Source: Burkholderia anthina (GTDB taxonomy: Bacteria; Pseudomonadota; Gammaproteobacteria; Burkholderiales; Burkholderiaceae). From it: a DNA stretch of 64,000 bases. The position numbers and the translations under genes were made by a program. Position 1 is the first letter of the stretch. Each line of letters starts with the position of its first letter. Shown in pieces: positions 34,063-41,926 of this stretch. Location: the NCBI RefSeq assembly GCF_001547525.1, contig NZ_LNJP01000003.1, forward strand, positions 1,736,001 to 1,800,000, written 5' to 3'. The notes below the pieces were generated by a model that was not told the DNA's origin, made no database searches, and saw nothing but the letters and a program-made list of their open reading frames with translations.

Positions 34063-36063
34063 ATGTTCGACAAGATTCTGATCGCCAACCGCGGCGAAAT
34101 CGCGTGCCGCGTCGCCGCGACGTGCAAACGTCTCGGGATCGCGAGCGTCGCCGTCTATTCCGACGCGGATGCGAACGCGAAACACGTGGCCGCGTGCGAC
34201 GAGGCCGTGCATATCGGCGGCTCGGCCGCGGGAGACAGCTACCTGCGCGTCGAGCGCATCATCGAAGCCGCGCGCGCGACCGGCGCGCAGGCGATTCACC
34301 CCGGCTACGGCTTTCTGTCGGAGAACGAAGATTTCGCGCACGCATGCGAAGCGGCCGGCATCGTGTTCATCGGGCCGCCGGTCGACGCGATCGCGGCGAT
34401 GGGGTCGAAGGCCGCCGCGAAGGCACTGATGCACGCGGCGGCCGTGCCGCTCGTGCCCGGCTATCACGGCGACGATCAGGACGCGGCCAGCCTGCATCGC
34501 GAAGCCGACGCGATCGGCTATCCGGTGCTGCTGAAGGCGAGCGCGGGCGGCGGCGGCAAGGGGATGCGCGTGGTCGAGCGCTCCGACGATTTCCCGGCGG
34601 CGCTCGCGTCGTGCCAGCGCGAGGCCGCGAGCAGCTTCGGCAACGACCGCGTGCTGATCGAGAAATACCTGACGCGCCCGCGCCACGTCGAGGTGCAGGT
34701 GTTCGGCGACACGCTCGGCAATACCGTGTACCTGTTCGACCGCGATTGCTCGGTGCAGCGCCGCCACCAGAAGGTGCTCGAGGAGGCGCCGGCGCCGGGC
34801 CTGCATCCGGACGTGCGCCAGGCGATGGGCGAAGCGGCCGTCGCGGCCGCGCGCGCGGTCGGCTATGTCGGCGCCGGTACCGTCGAATTCATCATGACGG
34901 GCGAATCGTTCTACTTCATGGAAATGAATACGCGCCTGCAGGTCGAGCATCCGGTGACCGAGATGGTCACGGGGCTCGACCTCGTCGAATGGCAATTGCG
35001 CGTCGCGGCGGGCGAGCCGCTGCCGCTGAAGCAGGAAGAACTGCGCGTGAACGGCCATGCACTCGAGGCGCGCCTGTACGCGGAGAATCCCGCGCGCGGC
35101 TTCCTGCCGTCGACGGGCACGCTGAAGCATCTGCGGTTGCCGGCCGGCGTCGAGTTCGCCATCGGCGCTGCGGTGCGCGTCGACAGTGGTGTGCGCGAAG
35201 GCGATGCGATCACGCCGTTCTACGATCCGATGATCGCGAAGCTGATCGTGCACGGCGCGGACCGCACGGAAGCGCTGGGCCTGATGCTGCGTGCGCTGCG
35301 TGCGTGCGAAGTGGTCGGCCTGCATACGAACGCCGCGTTCCTGCAGCGGATCGTCGCGTGCGCGCCGTTCGCGACAGCCGATCTCGATACGGGCCTGATC
35401 GAGCGCAACCACGATGTGCTGTTCGCACCGCAACAACCGCCGCGTGCGGCGCTCGCGCTGGCTTGCGCGGCGTTGCTCGCGCGCGAACGCGATGCGGCCG
35501 CGCAAGAGGGTGTGTCGCCATGGCGCGCGCTGTCGAACTGGCGGCTGAACGGCGGCTATCGCCGCACGCTCGAATGGCATGCGACCGATCGCGAAGCGGA
35601 CGTGACGGTGACCTGCGAGGACGACGGCGCCGGCACGCGCATCGCGATCGGCGACGCGGCCGCGCAACCGTTCGCGTGGACGCGCGGCGCCACGCCGCTC
35701 GATTTCGACGTGACGCTCGGCGGCGTGCGCAGCAGCGGCCGCGTGTACGCGGACGGCGACACGTTCCACGTGTTCACGCAGGGCGCGGCCGAGACGTTCG
35801 AATGGCGCAACCTGCTCGCGCATGCGGGCGACGCGGAGCACGGCGGCGGCCGCCTGACCGCGCCGATGCCAGGCAAGGTGATCGCGGTGCTGGTCGAGCC
35901 GGGCCAGAAGGTCGAAGCCGGCACGCCGCTGATCGTGATGGAAGCGATGAAGATGGAACACACGATCGGCGCGCCCAGCGCAGGCGTCGTCGCGGAAGTG
36001 CTGTACGGCGTCGGCGATCAGGTCGCCGACGGCGCGCAGTTGCTGACGATGACGGAAGGCTGA
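34063..36063 (+). CDS. liuD: Methylcrotonyl-CoA carboxylase, biotin-carboxylase/carrier (alpha) subunit
   Basis: A 666-residue alpha subunit. Biotin carboxylase domain (about 1-450) with IANRGEIACRVAATCKRLGI, IHPGYGFLSENEDFA, ASAGGGGKGMRVV (ATP-grasp glycine loop), RDCSVQRRHQKVLEEAPAP and MEMNTRLQVEHPVTE. A linker domain follows, then a C-terminal biotinyl carrier domain with the biotinylated Lys630 in EAMKMEH. Last gene of the operon. No HMG-CoA lyase (liuE) gene follows within the window, so the last pathway step must be encoded elsewhere. Confidence 0.95.
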   Translation: MFDKILIANRGEIACRVAATCKRLGIASVAVYSDADANAKHVAACDEAVHIGGSAAGDSYLRVERIIEAARATGAQAIHPGYGFLSENEDFAHACEAAGIVFIGPPVDAIAAMGSKAAAKALMHAAAVPLVPGYHGDDQDAASLHREADAIGYPVLLKASAGGGGKGMRVVERSDDFPAALASCQREAASSFGNDRVLIEKYLTRPRHVEVQVFGDTLGNTVYLFDRDCSVQRRHQKVLEEAPAPGLHPDVRQAMGEAAVAAARAVGYVGAGTVEFIMTGESFYFMEMNTRLQVEHPVTEMVTGLDLVEWQLRVAAGEPLPLKQEELRVNGHALEARLYAENPARGFLPSTGTLKHLRLPAGVEFAIGAAVRVDSGVREGDAITPFYDPMIAKLIVHGADRTEALGLMLRALRACEVVGLHTNAAFLQRIVACAPFATADLDTGLIERNHDVLFAPQQPPRAALALACAALLARERDAAAQEGVSPWRALSNWRLNGGYRRTLEWHATDREADVTVTCEDDGAGTRIAIGDAAAQPFAWTRGATPLDFDVTLGGVRSSGRVYADGDTFHVFTQGAAETFEWRNLLAHAGDAEHGGGRLTAPMPGKVIAVLVEPGQKVEAGTPLIVMEAMKMEHTIGAPSAGVVAEVLYGVGDQVADGAQLLTMTEG

Positions 36064-36389
36064 ACCGGCCTTGCTCTTGTGCGCGGGCCGGTTGCCGTCG
36101 CGGCCGGCCCGCAAAAAATGCGTTGCGGTTCGCCGTACGCCCGTCGTCTGGACTGCGCGGCTTCGATAGCGCCGACACATGAAGCAGGACGCGTGATTCG
36201 CGCCAGTCTTTCGAACGCCTTGCGACCTTCGCTGCTCCTCCCACACCATCGGGTGCCGTCCGCTGCGCACACCTCGATCTTCCCTCCACTCGACACCATC
36301 GTGTAACAAGTCGAACATAGCATCTCGGCGTCGATATGACCGGCGCGGGTTCGCGCCGCGTCACGTCATCATCCCCACGGAGAACCGTT
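36064..36389. other. Intergenic region after liuD
   Basis: A strong inverted repeat (GCGGGCCGG 36083-36091 and CCGGCCCGC 36104-36112) follows liuD, but the adjacent run is AAAAAA rather than T on the coding strand, so it is not a canonical intrinsic terminator for liuD. Nothing else recognised; the promoter of the next genes must lie here. Confidence 0.4.
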
Positions 36390-36593
36390 ATGCGAACGTC
36401 GGCCCTACGGCCTTTCGCGGCCGTCGGTCTGGTCGCGCTGACCGCCGCCCTCGGCGCCTGCAACGACGACCTGACCGCACCCGCCGCGCCCGCCGCGCAG
36501 CAGAAGGCCGCGTGCGGCGGCGCCGTGGTCGCCACCGCGCAGATGCGGTGCCCGCCGGGTTTCACCGCGCCTGCTTCGTCGCCTGCTTCCTGA
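36390..36593 (+). CDS. Very small lipoprotein upstream of phospholipase C
   Basis: A 67-residue predicted lipoprotein. Lipobox LGAC ends a typical signal (MRTSALRPFAAVGLVALTAA), followed by NDDLTAPAAPAAQQK and a short region with two more cysteines (ACGGAVV and MRCPPGF). GGAGA lies just upstream of the ATG at 36390. It sits 42 bases before the phospholipase gene on the same strand. No known family is recognised. In Pseudomonas, plc operons include a small accessory protein (PlcR), but this protein does not obviously resemble it; function unknown. Confidence 0.7.
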   Translation: MRTSALRPFAAVGLVALTAALGACNDDLTAPAAPAAQQKAACGGAVVATAQMRCPPGFTAPASSPAS

Positions 36594-36635
36594 TACCGGC
36601 CGTTTCCACCAGAAATCCCATCAAGAGCAATCAGC

Positions 36636-38750
36636 ATGGCCACTCATTCACGACGCGACTTTCTGAAGTTCTCGGCCGGCCTCGCCGGCGCGACCGCCGC
36701 CACCGCACTGCTGCCGGAATCGATCCGCAAGGCGCTGGCGATCGAGCCGAACACCGTGACGGGCACGATCCAGGATGTGCAGCACATCGTCGTGTTCATG
36801 CAGGAGAACCGCTCGTTCGACCACTACCTCGGTCACCTGAGCGGCGTGCGCGGCTACAACGACCGCTTCCCGGTCACGCTGCCGAACGGCAAGCCGGTGT
36901 GGTTCCAGCCGCGTCAGGAAGACAAGTCGAGCGTGATCGCGCCGTTTCGCTACGACACGACCAACCCGGGCGTCAACGCGCAATGTATCGGCGGCCTCCC
37001 GCACACGTGGGCGACGACGCACGGTGCGATCGACAACGGCCGCGCGGACCAGTGGGCCGTGCAGAAGTCGAACATGACGATGGGCTATCACGTTCGCGAC
37101 GACATCCCGTTCCATTACGCGCTCGCGGATGCGTTCACGGTGTGCGACAACTACTTCTGCTCGATTCCCGGCAACACGCACCCGAACCGCATGTACCTGA
37201 TGACGGGCATGGTCGATCCGCTCGGCACGGGCGGCGGCCCGCTGCTCGACAACACCGACTACATCGACAACCCGTTCGACAAGGTTCAGCTGCCGCCCTT
37301 CAACTGGACGACCTACCCGGAACGGCTCGAAAAAGCCGGTATCTCGTGGCAGATCTACCAGCAGGGCACCGGGTTCGACAACTTCACCGGCAACTACGGC
37401 ACGAACATGCTCGCGTGCTTCAGCAACTTCGTGAACGCGCCGGCCGGTTCGTCGCTGCAGACGCGCGGGATGAGCACGCGTCCGATCACGCAACTGAAGG
37501 CCGACGTGCAGGCGAATGCGCTGCCGCAGGTGTCGTGGCTGCTGCCGCCCGCCGCGTATTCCGAGCATCCGAAGTTCACGCCGCTGTACGGCGCGTACTA
37601 TCTGTCGACGATCCTCGATGCGCTGACGTCCAACCCGGACGTGTGGAGCAAGACGGTCCTGCTCGTCATGTACGACGAGAACGACGGCTTCTTCGATCAT
37701 GTCGTGCCGCCGTCTGCTCCGACGCTGCCGGGCTCGGGCATGAGCACGGTGGACGTGTCGCTCGAGCGGCACGACGTCGTGACCGCCACGCAAGCCGGCA
37801 CCTATACGGCCGACAACCTGCCGTACGGCCTCGGCCCGCGCGTGCCGATGTTCGTCGTGTCGCCGTGGTCGAAGGGCGGCTTCGTCTGCTCGCAGGTGTT
37901 CGATCACACGTCGGTGCTGCAATTCATCGAGAAGCGCTTCGGCGTGATGGAAACGAACATCTCGCCGTGGCGCCGCGCGATCTGCGGCGACCTGACGTCG
38001 GCGCTCGACTTCTCGAAATCGGATGCGACGGTGCCGACCCTGCCGAACACGCAGGCGTATGTCGCGCAGGCGGATCTGCAATGCTCGCGCGCGTCGTCGC
38101 AGACCGCGCCGGCCAGCACCGCGCAGCAGGTCGTGACCGCGCAGGAACCGGGCACGCGGCCGGCGCGCGCGCTGCCGTACGAATTGCATGTCACCGGCCA
38201 GTTGCAGCCGCAAGGGTACGCGCTGACGTTCGCGAATACCGGCACGCAGGGCGCGCACTTCTGGGTCTACACGGGCGACCTGTCCGCGATGCCGCGCCGC
38301 TATACGGTCGAAGCGGGCAAGCAGCTGACCGATACGTGGGCGCTCGATGCGAACGGCAACTACCTGGTGAGCGTGTGGGGGCCGAACGGCTATTTCCGGC
38401 GCTTCGCGGGTTCGGCTGCCGCGGATGCCGCTGCCAAGCCTGAAATCACGCCTTGCTATGACACCGCGAACGGCGACCTTTACGTGACGATCGCCAATGC
38501 GGGCGCCAGCCCGCTCACGGTCACGGCGACCGATGTCGCGTACGGCGGCGCGGCGCGCACGCTGACGGTTCCGGCCGGGCAGCGCGTCGAAGCGCACTGG
38601 GACTTGTCGTGCAGCAGCCACTGGTACGACCTGCAGTTCGCGGTGGCGGGCAATGCCGGCTGGGTGCGCCGCATCGCGGGGCACGTCGAGACCGGTAAGC
38701 CGAGCATCACCGACCCGGCCGCCGTGGCGCCGACGATTGCGGCGATCTGA
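36636..38750 (+). CDS. Phosphocholine-type phospholipase C, Tat-exported
   Basis: A 704-residue phospholipase C of the acid-phosphatase-like (PlcH/PlcN) superfamily that cleaves phosphatidylcholine or sphingomyelin to release a phospho-headgroup, a likely virulence and phosphate-acquisition factor. Twin-arginine signal SRRDFLKFSAG (residues 5-15). Catalytic core: QHIVVFMQENRSFDHYLG near residue 50, SIPGNTHPNRMYLMTG, VMYDENDGFFDHVVPP and GLGPRVPMFVVSPWS. Two C-terminal repeats similar to each other (DLSAMPRRYTVEAG, and TVPAGQRVEAHWDL) are typical. Length matches PlcN/PlcH (about 690-730). Hemolytic activity cannot be judged from sequence. Confidence 0.93.
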   Translation: MATHSRRDFLKFSAGLAGATAATALLPESIRKALAIEPNTVTGTIQDVQHIVVFMQENRSFDHYLGHLSGVRGYNDRFPVTLPNGKPVWFQPRQEDKSSVIAPFRYDTTNPGVNAQCIGGLPHTWATTHGAIDNGRADQWAVQKSNMTMGYHVRDDIPFHYALADAFTVCDNYFCSIPGNTHPNRMYLMTGMVDPLGTGGGPLLDNTDYIDNPFDKVQLPPFNWTTYPERLEKAGISWQIYQQGTGFDNFTGNYGTNMLACFSNFVNAPAGSSLQTRGMSTRPITQLKADVQANALPQVSWLLPPAAYSEHPKFTPLYGAYYLSTILDALTSNPDVWSKTVLLVMYDENDGFFDHVVPPSAPTLPGSGMSTVDVSLERHDVVTATQAGTYTADNLPYGLGPRVPMFVVSPWSKGGFVCSQVFDHTSVLQFIEKRFGVMETNISPWRRAICGDLTSALDFSKSDATVPTLPNTQAYVAQADLQCSRASSQTAPASTAQQVVTAQEPGTRPARALPYELHVTGQLQPQGYALTFANTGTQGAHFWVYTGDLSAMPRRYTVEAGKQLTDTWALDANGNYLVSVWGPNGYFRRFAGSAAADAAAKPEITPCYDTANGDLYVTIANAGASPLTVTATDVAYGGAARTLTVPAGQRVEAHWDLSCSSHWYDLQFAVAGNAGWVRRIAGHVETGKPSITDPAAVAPTIAAI

Positions 38751-38762
38751 CGGTAACCGACG

Positions 38763-38792
38763 CGCGCCGGCTGGTTGAATCCACCCGGCGCG
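38763..38792 (+). terminator. Possible hairpin after phospholipase gene
   Basis: CGCGCCGG (38763-38770) and CCGGCGCG (38785-38792) can form an 8-bp stem with a 14-base loop 12 bases after the stop. A short TTT follows a few bases later; a weak or Rho-assisted terminator is possible. Confidence 0.35.
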
Positions 38793-38859
38793 GGAGTTTG
38801 CGGTTCCGATTCCGAAGCGGCGGCTTCGGTGCGGCGGTTCGCCGTCGTGCGCCATCGTC

Positions 38860-39215
38860 CGCGCGCGTGGCGGGCCACATCCGTTGGTCATGCTCGATGT
38901 AGCGGTCCGCACGGCGAAACAGCCTGGGCGTGTCGACGCTGACGAGATCGGGCACGCCTTCGCCGTGCAACCGCCCGTCGCGCTCCATCGCGCGCATGAA
39001 TGCAGCGGGTTGCCATCGCTGGCATAGACGCTCGACGTGTCCTGCCGTGCGGCGATCGTGGTCATCATGTCGCGCGGCATCGCATCGTTACGTTCGGTGC
39101 GCCGGAACGCGATCACGCCCGAGCTGAACGCCCGCCGGCCGATATCTTGCGCGAGCAGCCAGTCAGATCCTTCGAGCAGCCGCTCGACGACATACCGGCA
39201 GAGCGATTAGGGGTG
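38860..39215 (-). pseudogene. Decayed gene fragment, frameshifted
   Basis: On the reverse strand one frame reads YVVERLLEGSDWLLAQDIGR, then AFSSGVIAFRRTERNDAM and DTSSVYASDGNPLH. At about 38998 the sense-looking reading continues in another frame as MRAMERDGRLHGEGVPDLVSVDTPRLFRRADRYI. The two halves join naturally if one base were gained or lost, and no start codon is seen at the 5' end (a stop lies upstream). This looks like the remnant of a gene at the border of the type VI island. The family was not recognised, and chance open frames in GC-rich DNA cannot be excluded. Confidence 0.35.
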
Positions 39216-39537
39216 ACGGATTGTACGAACCGGTGCTGCGTGATGTTGGACGTGTTGCTTTGCAGCAGGTACCAGCCCGAACTTTCGGTGCTCGTTAATT
39301 TTCCAGTAATTCCATTGAAATAAAAATCATCGCATGGATTTCTCTCTGAAGATTCCGATATTGCATTATTGAGCTGAAAATTGCGAGATTTTAACGATTC
39401 GCAAACCTAATTTTATTGCCGTTGATTTGATTTTCAAATTTCGTATTTGTCTCATGGATTTCATTATGAAAATTTGCTTAACTCGGGAAAATTCGACGGC
39501 ATCGTATCCCTGAGTTTGTAGCGAATGGGGCGTGCCG
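39216..39537. other. AT-rich intergenic region before vgrG
   Basis: About 320 bases with unusually low GC content (especially 39290-39480), in contrast to the flanking DNA. This probably includes the promoter of the type VI island and may mark its left edge. No direct repeats, integrase or tRNA target site were recognised. Confidence 0.45.
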
Positions 39538-41922
39538 ATGTATGTAACCCGTCATGCAACGGTGGCCATGCGAACCATTCAGGACGTGCTCCAACACCCG
39601 AGCGCGATCGTTACCCAGTCTCTTCATCTCGAGATCGCGACGCTTGCTTCCGCGCTCTCCGTGTTCGAATTCACGCTCACTGAGGCGATGAACACGCCGT
39701 TTCTGGCCGACATCACGGTCACGTCTCCAGACAAGCATATCGACGGCGCGGCCACCGTCGGGCGGCCGGCGATCTTCACGATCGACGAGCATGCATCGGT
39801 GCCGTCCCTGCCGGGATTGATCGACCCCGTGCGTCACACCGCTCGCACGGTGCACGGCGTCGTCACGCAGTGGACGCGAATCAAGACCACGCGTGACGAG
39901 GCAACCTATCAGCTTCATTTGAAGCCGCGGTTCGCGCTGCTCGAATCGGTGCACGACTCGGCCGTGTTTCTCGACCGATCCTTGCGCGAGTTGCTCACCG
40001 ACGTGATCGTCGATCGCAGTCTGTTCCAGTCCTTCGACGTCGAGTTCGAGCTGGAAGGGCTTGACGGGAAGTTCGAACAAACCGTGATGTACGAAGAGAC
40101 GGTTGCGAACTTTATCGACCGGCATTGCCGCCGCGCGGGCGTCTACTACTACTTCAAACAGGCGAAGAAAGAGGACGGCCCCCAACGCGACACGTTGGTG
40201 TTCGGCAATACGGCGCGAGGCTATGTGCGGGCGCTCGAAGTGCCGTTGCTGCCGCACTCCGGCCTGACGGGTTGGCACGAGGCGATTCTGACGTTGGAAG
40301 CCACGCGCGCGCTGGTGCCGCAGACGGTACGCGAATGGGACCACAACTATCGCATCCCCGACGATCCGCTGCAGGTCGAATCGGTCGTGGCCGACGACGA
40401 TCGCTCGGTCTATGGGAGCGTGAACCGCGGCATCGAGCATTTCCATTCGATCGAAGAGGGGCAGGCGCTGGCCGATGCGCGGCGTGACGAACTGCGCACG
40501 CGGCAGATGCGGCTCGCGGGCACGAGTAACGTGATCGGCATGGCGCCTGGCATGGTGGTGCGGATCACCAATGACGTAGTGCCCGAGGCGCCGCACGGGA
40601 TCGTGATCACGAAGCTCGTTACGACCGGTAGCCGCAGCCAGTCGGCGATCAATACCTTCGAGGCAATCCCGGCGCATCAGACCTATCGGCCCGAATACGT
40701 TCCTGAAAGGCATTGGCGATGGATCACCGGAATGCTGATCGGTGTGGTCGAGTCCGGCGATGACGAACCGTACGCATGGATGGACGAATATGGTCGCTAT
40801 CGCGTCAGGCTCCTGTTCACCCGGCACAGCGGCAAGCGCGGCACGAACAGCATGCCGTTGCGCCTGCTGCGCGCGTCCGCGTCGTATCAGGGTGGCTTGC
40901 ACATCCCCTTATTGCCAAGAACGGAGGTGCGCATTGTCCCGACGCAAGGCAATTGCGATCGGTTGCTGATTGCCGGGGCGGTTCATGACTACGCCCGGCG
41001 GGATCTGGTGCATGGCAAGGAGGGCTGGTATAGCCGTGCGGTGTTCCGTTCACCGTTGCTTGGCAACAAGCTGCGCTTCGAAGACCTGAAAAATCACGAG
41101 GGCATTCGGTTGGCGACGGTGTTCGGGAAGTCGTCGCTCAACATGGGCTATCTGGTCGACACGGAGAAGCACAAGCGCGGCGAGGGCTTCGAACTGACCA
41201 CGCAGCACTGGGGCGCGGTGCGCGCGCCGAAGGGATTGTTTTTGTCGGCGGACGCGGCAGCCGGCTCCGAGACGCCGCATCTCGATATGCCTGCCGCGAT
41301 TGCGCAGCTCAAGGCAGCATTGCAGCGCGTAACGGACCTTGCGGCAGCGACGACGCAGGCCAAGGCCGACCCTGCTGACCGTGCGGCGCAGGCGGCGCTG
41401 CTCGACGGCCTGAATCAGCTTCGCGACGCGGGGCTGCTTGCGAGTGCACCTGGCGGCATGGCGTTCGTGACAGCGAAATCGACGCAGCACTCCGCGGGCG
41501 AGAACGTGATCGTCACCGCAGGCCGGGATATGGACGTGAGCATCGTCAGGCGGCTGCGCATGGTGGCGGGGGACCTGATTTCGCTGTGCGCGCACAAGCT
41601 TGGACTGAATTTTGTCGCGGCGAAGGGCAAGGTCATGATGGCGGCGCTTACGGACGGGATGGATTTGTTCGCGAAACAGCAGATGCGCGTCGCGAGCCAA
41701 AGTGCGGACGTCCAGGTGTCGGCCAAGTCGAAGATCACGCTCAACAGCGGTGGTGCTTCGCTCGTAATCGAAAATGGCAACATGACATTTCACTGTCCCG
41801 GCGCCTTCACGATAAAGGCGGCGTCATTTTCGTTTCAGGGGCCGGACAACGTCACAACACCATTGCCGTCGCTACCGCAGACGAGCCTGAAGATTTCTGA
41901 CCGGTACTCGTCGTCCCACTGA
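39538..41922 (+). CDS. vgrG: Type VI secretion spike protein VgrG
   Basis: A 794-residue VgrG (TssI), the trimeric spike at the tip of the T6SS tube that carries effectors. Gp27-like domain: FEFTLTEAM, RHTARTVHGVVTQWTRI, QTVMYEETVANFIDRHCRRAGVYYYFK. Gp5/OB-like region: WITGMLIGVVESGDDEPYAWMDEYGRYRVRLLF, then QGGLHIPLLPRTEVRIV. C-terminal DUF2345-type domain: GLFLSADAAAGSETPHLDMP and KAKSKITLNSGGASLVIE-like GGASLVIENGNMTFHCPG with a beta-helix needle. ATG 39538 is preferred to the GTG six bases earlier. A predicted effector gene follows after 4 bases, so VgrG probably delivers it. Confidence 0.93.
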   Translation: MYVTRHATVAMRTIQDVLQHPSAIVTQSLHLEIATLASALSVFEFTLTEAMNTPFLADITVTSPDKHIDGAATVGRPAIFTIDEHASVPSLPGLIDPVRHTARTVHGVVTQWTRIKTTRDEATYQLHLKPRFALLESVHDSAVFLDRSLRELLTDVIVDRSLFQSFDVEFELEGLDGKFEQTVMYEETVANFIDRHCRRAGVYYYFKQAKKEDGPQRDTLVFGNTARGYVRALEVPLLPHSGLTGWHEAILTLEATRALVPQTVREWDHNYRIPDDPLQVESVVADDDRSVYGSVNRGIEHFHSIEEGQALADARRDELRTRQMRLAGTSNVIGMAPGMVVRITNDVVPEAPHGIVITKLVTTGSRSQSAINTFEAIPAHQTYRPEYVPERHWRWITGMLIGVVESGDDEPYAWMDEYGRYRVRLLFTRHSGKRGTNSMPLRLLRASASYQGGLHIPLLPRTEVRIVPTQGNCDRLLIAGAVHDYARRDLVHGKEGWYSRAVFRSPLLGNKLRFEDLKNHEGIRLATVFGKSSLNMGYLVDTEKHKRGEGFELTTQHWGAVRAPKGLFLSADAAAGSETPHLDMPAAIAQLKAALQRVTDLAAATTQAKADPADRAAQAALLDGLNQLRDAGLLASAPGGMAFVTAKSTQHSAGENVIVTAGRDMDVSIVRRLRMVAGDLISLCAHKLGLNFVAAKGKVMMAALTDGMDLFAKQQMRVASQSADVQVSAKSKITLNSGGASLVIENGNMTFHCPGAFTIKAASFSFQGPDNVTTPLPSLPQTSLKISDRYSSSH

Positions 41923-41926
41923 AGCC

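Noticed and set aside
33241..36063. An HMG-CoA lyase gene within or after the liu operon
   Set aside because: No lyase-like sequence was found between liuC and the phospholipase locus; the operon ends with liuD.
36083..36118. Strong hairpin after liuD as an intrinsic terminator
   Set aside because: The run next to the stem is A on the coding strand, not T, so it is not a canonical terminator for liuD; noted only as a hairpin.
31465..36318. Very long open frame on the reverse strand across the liu operon
   Set aside because: It is antisense to four strongly supported liu genes, is rich in Arg/His/Ala from GC-biased third positions and shows no family motif; a codon-bias shadow.
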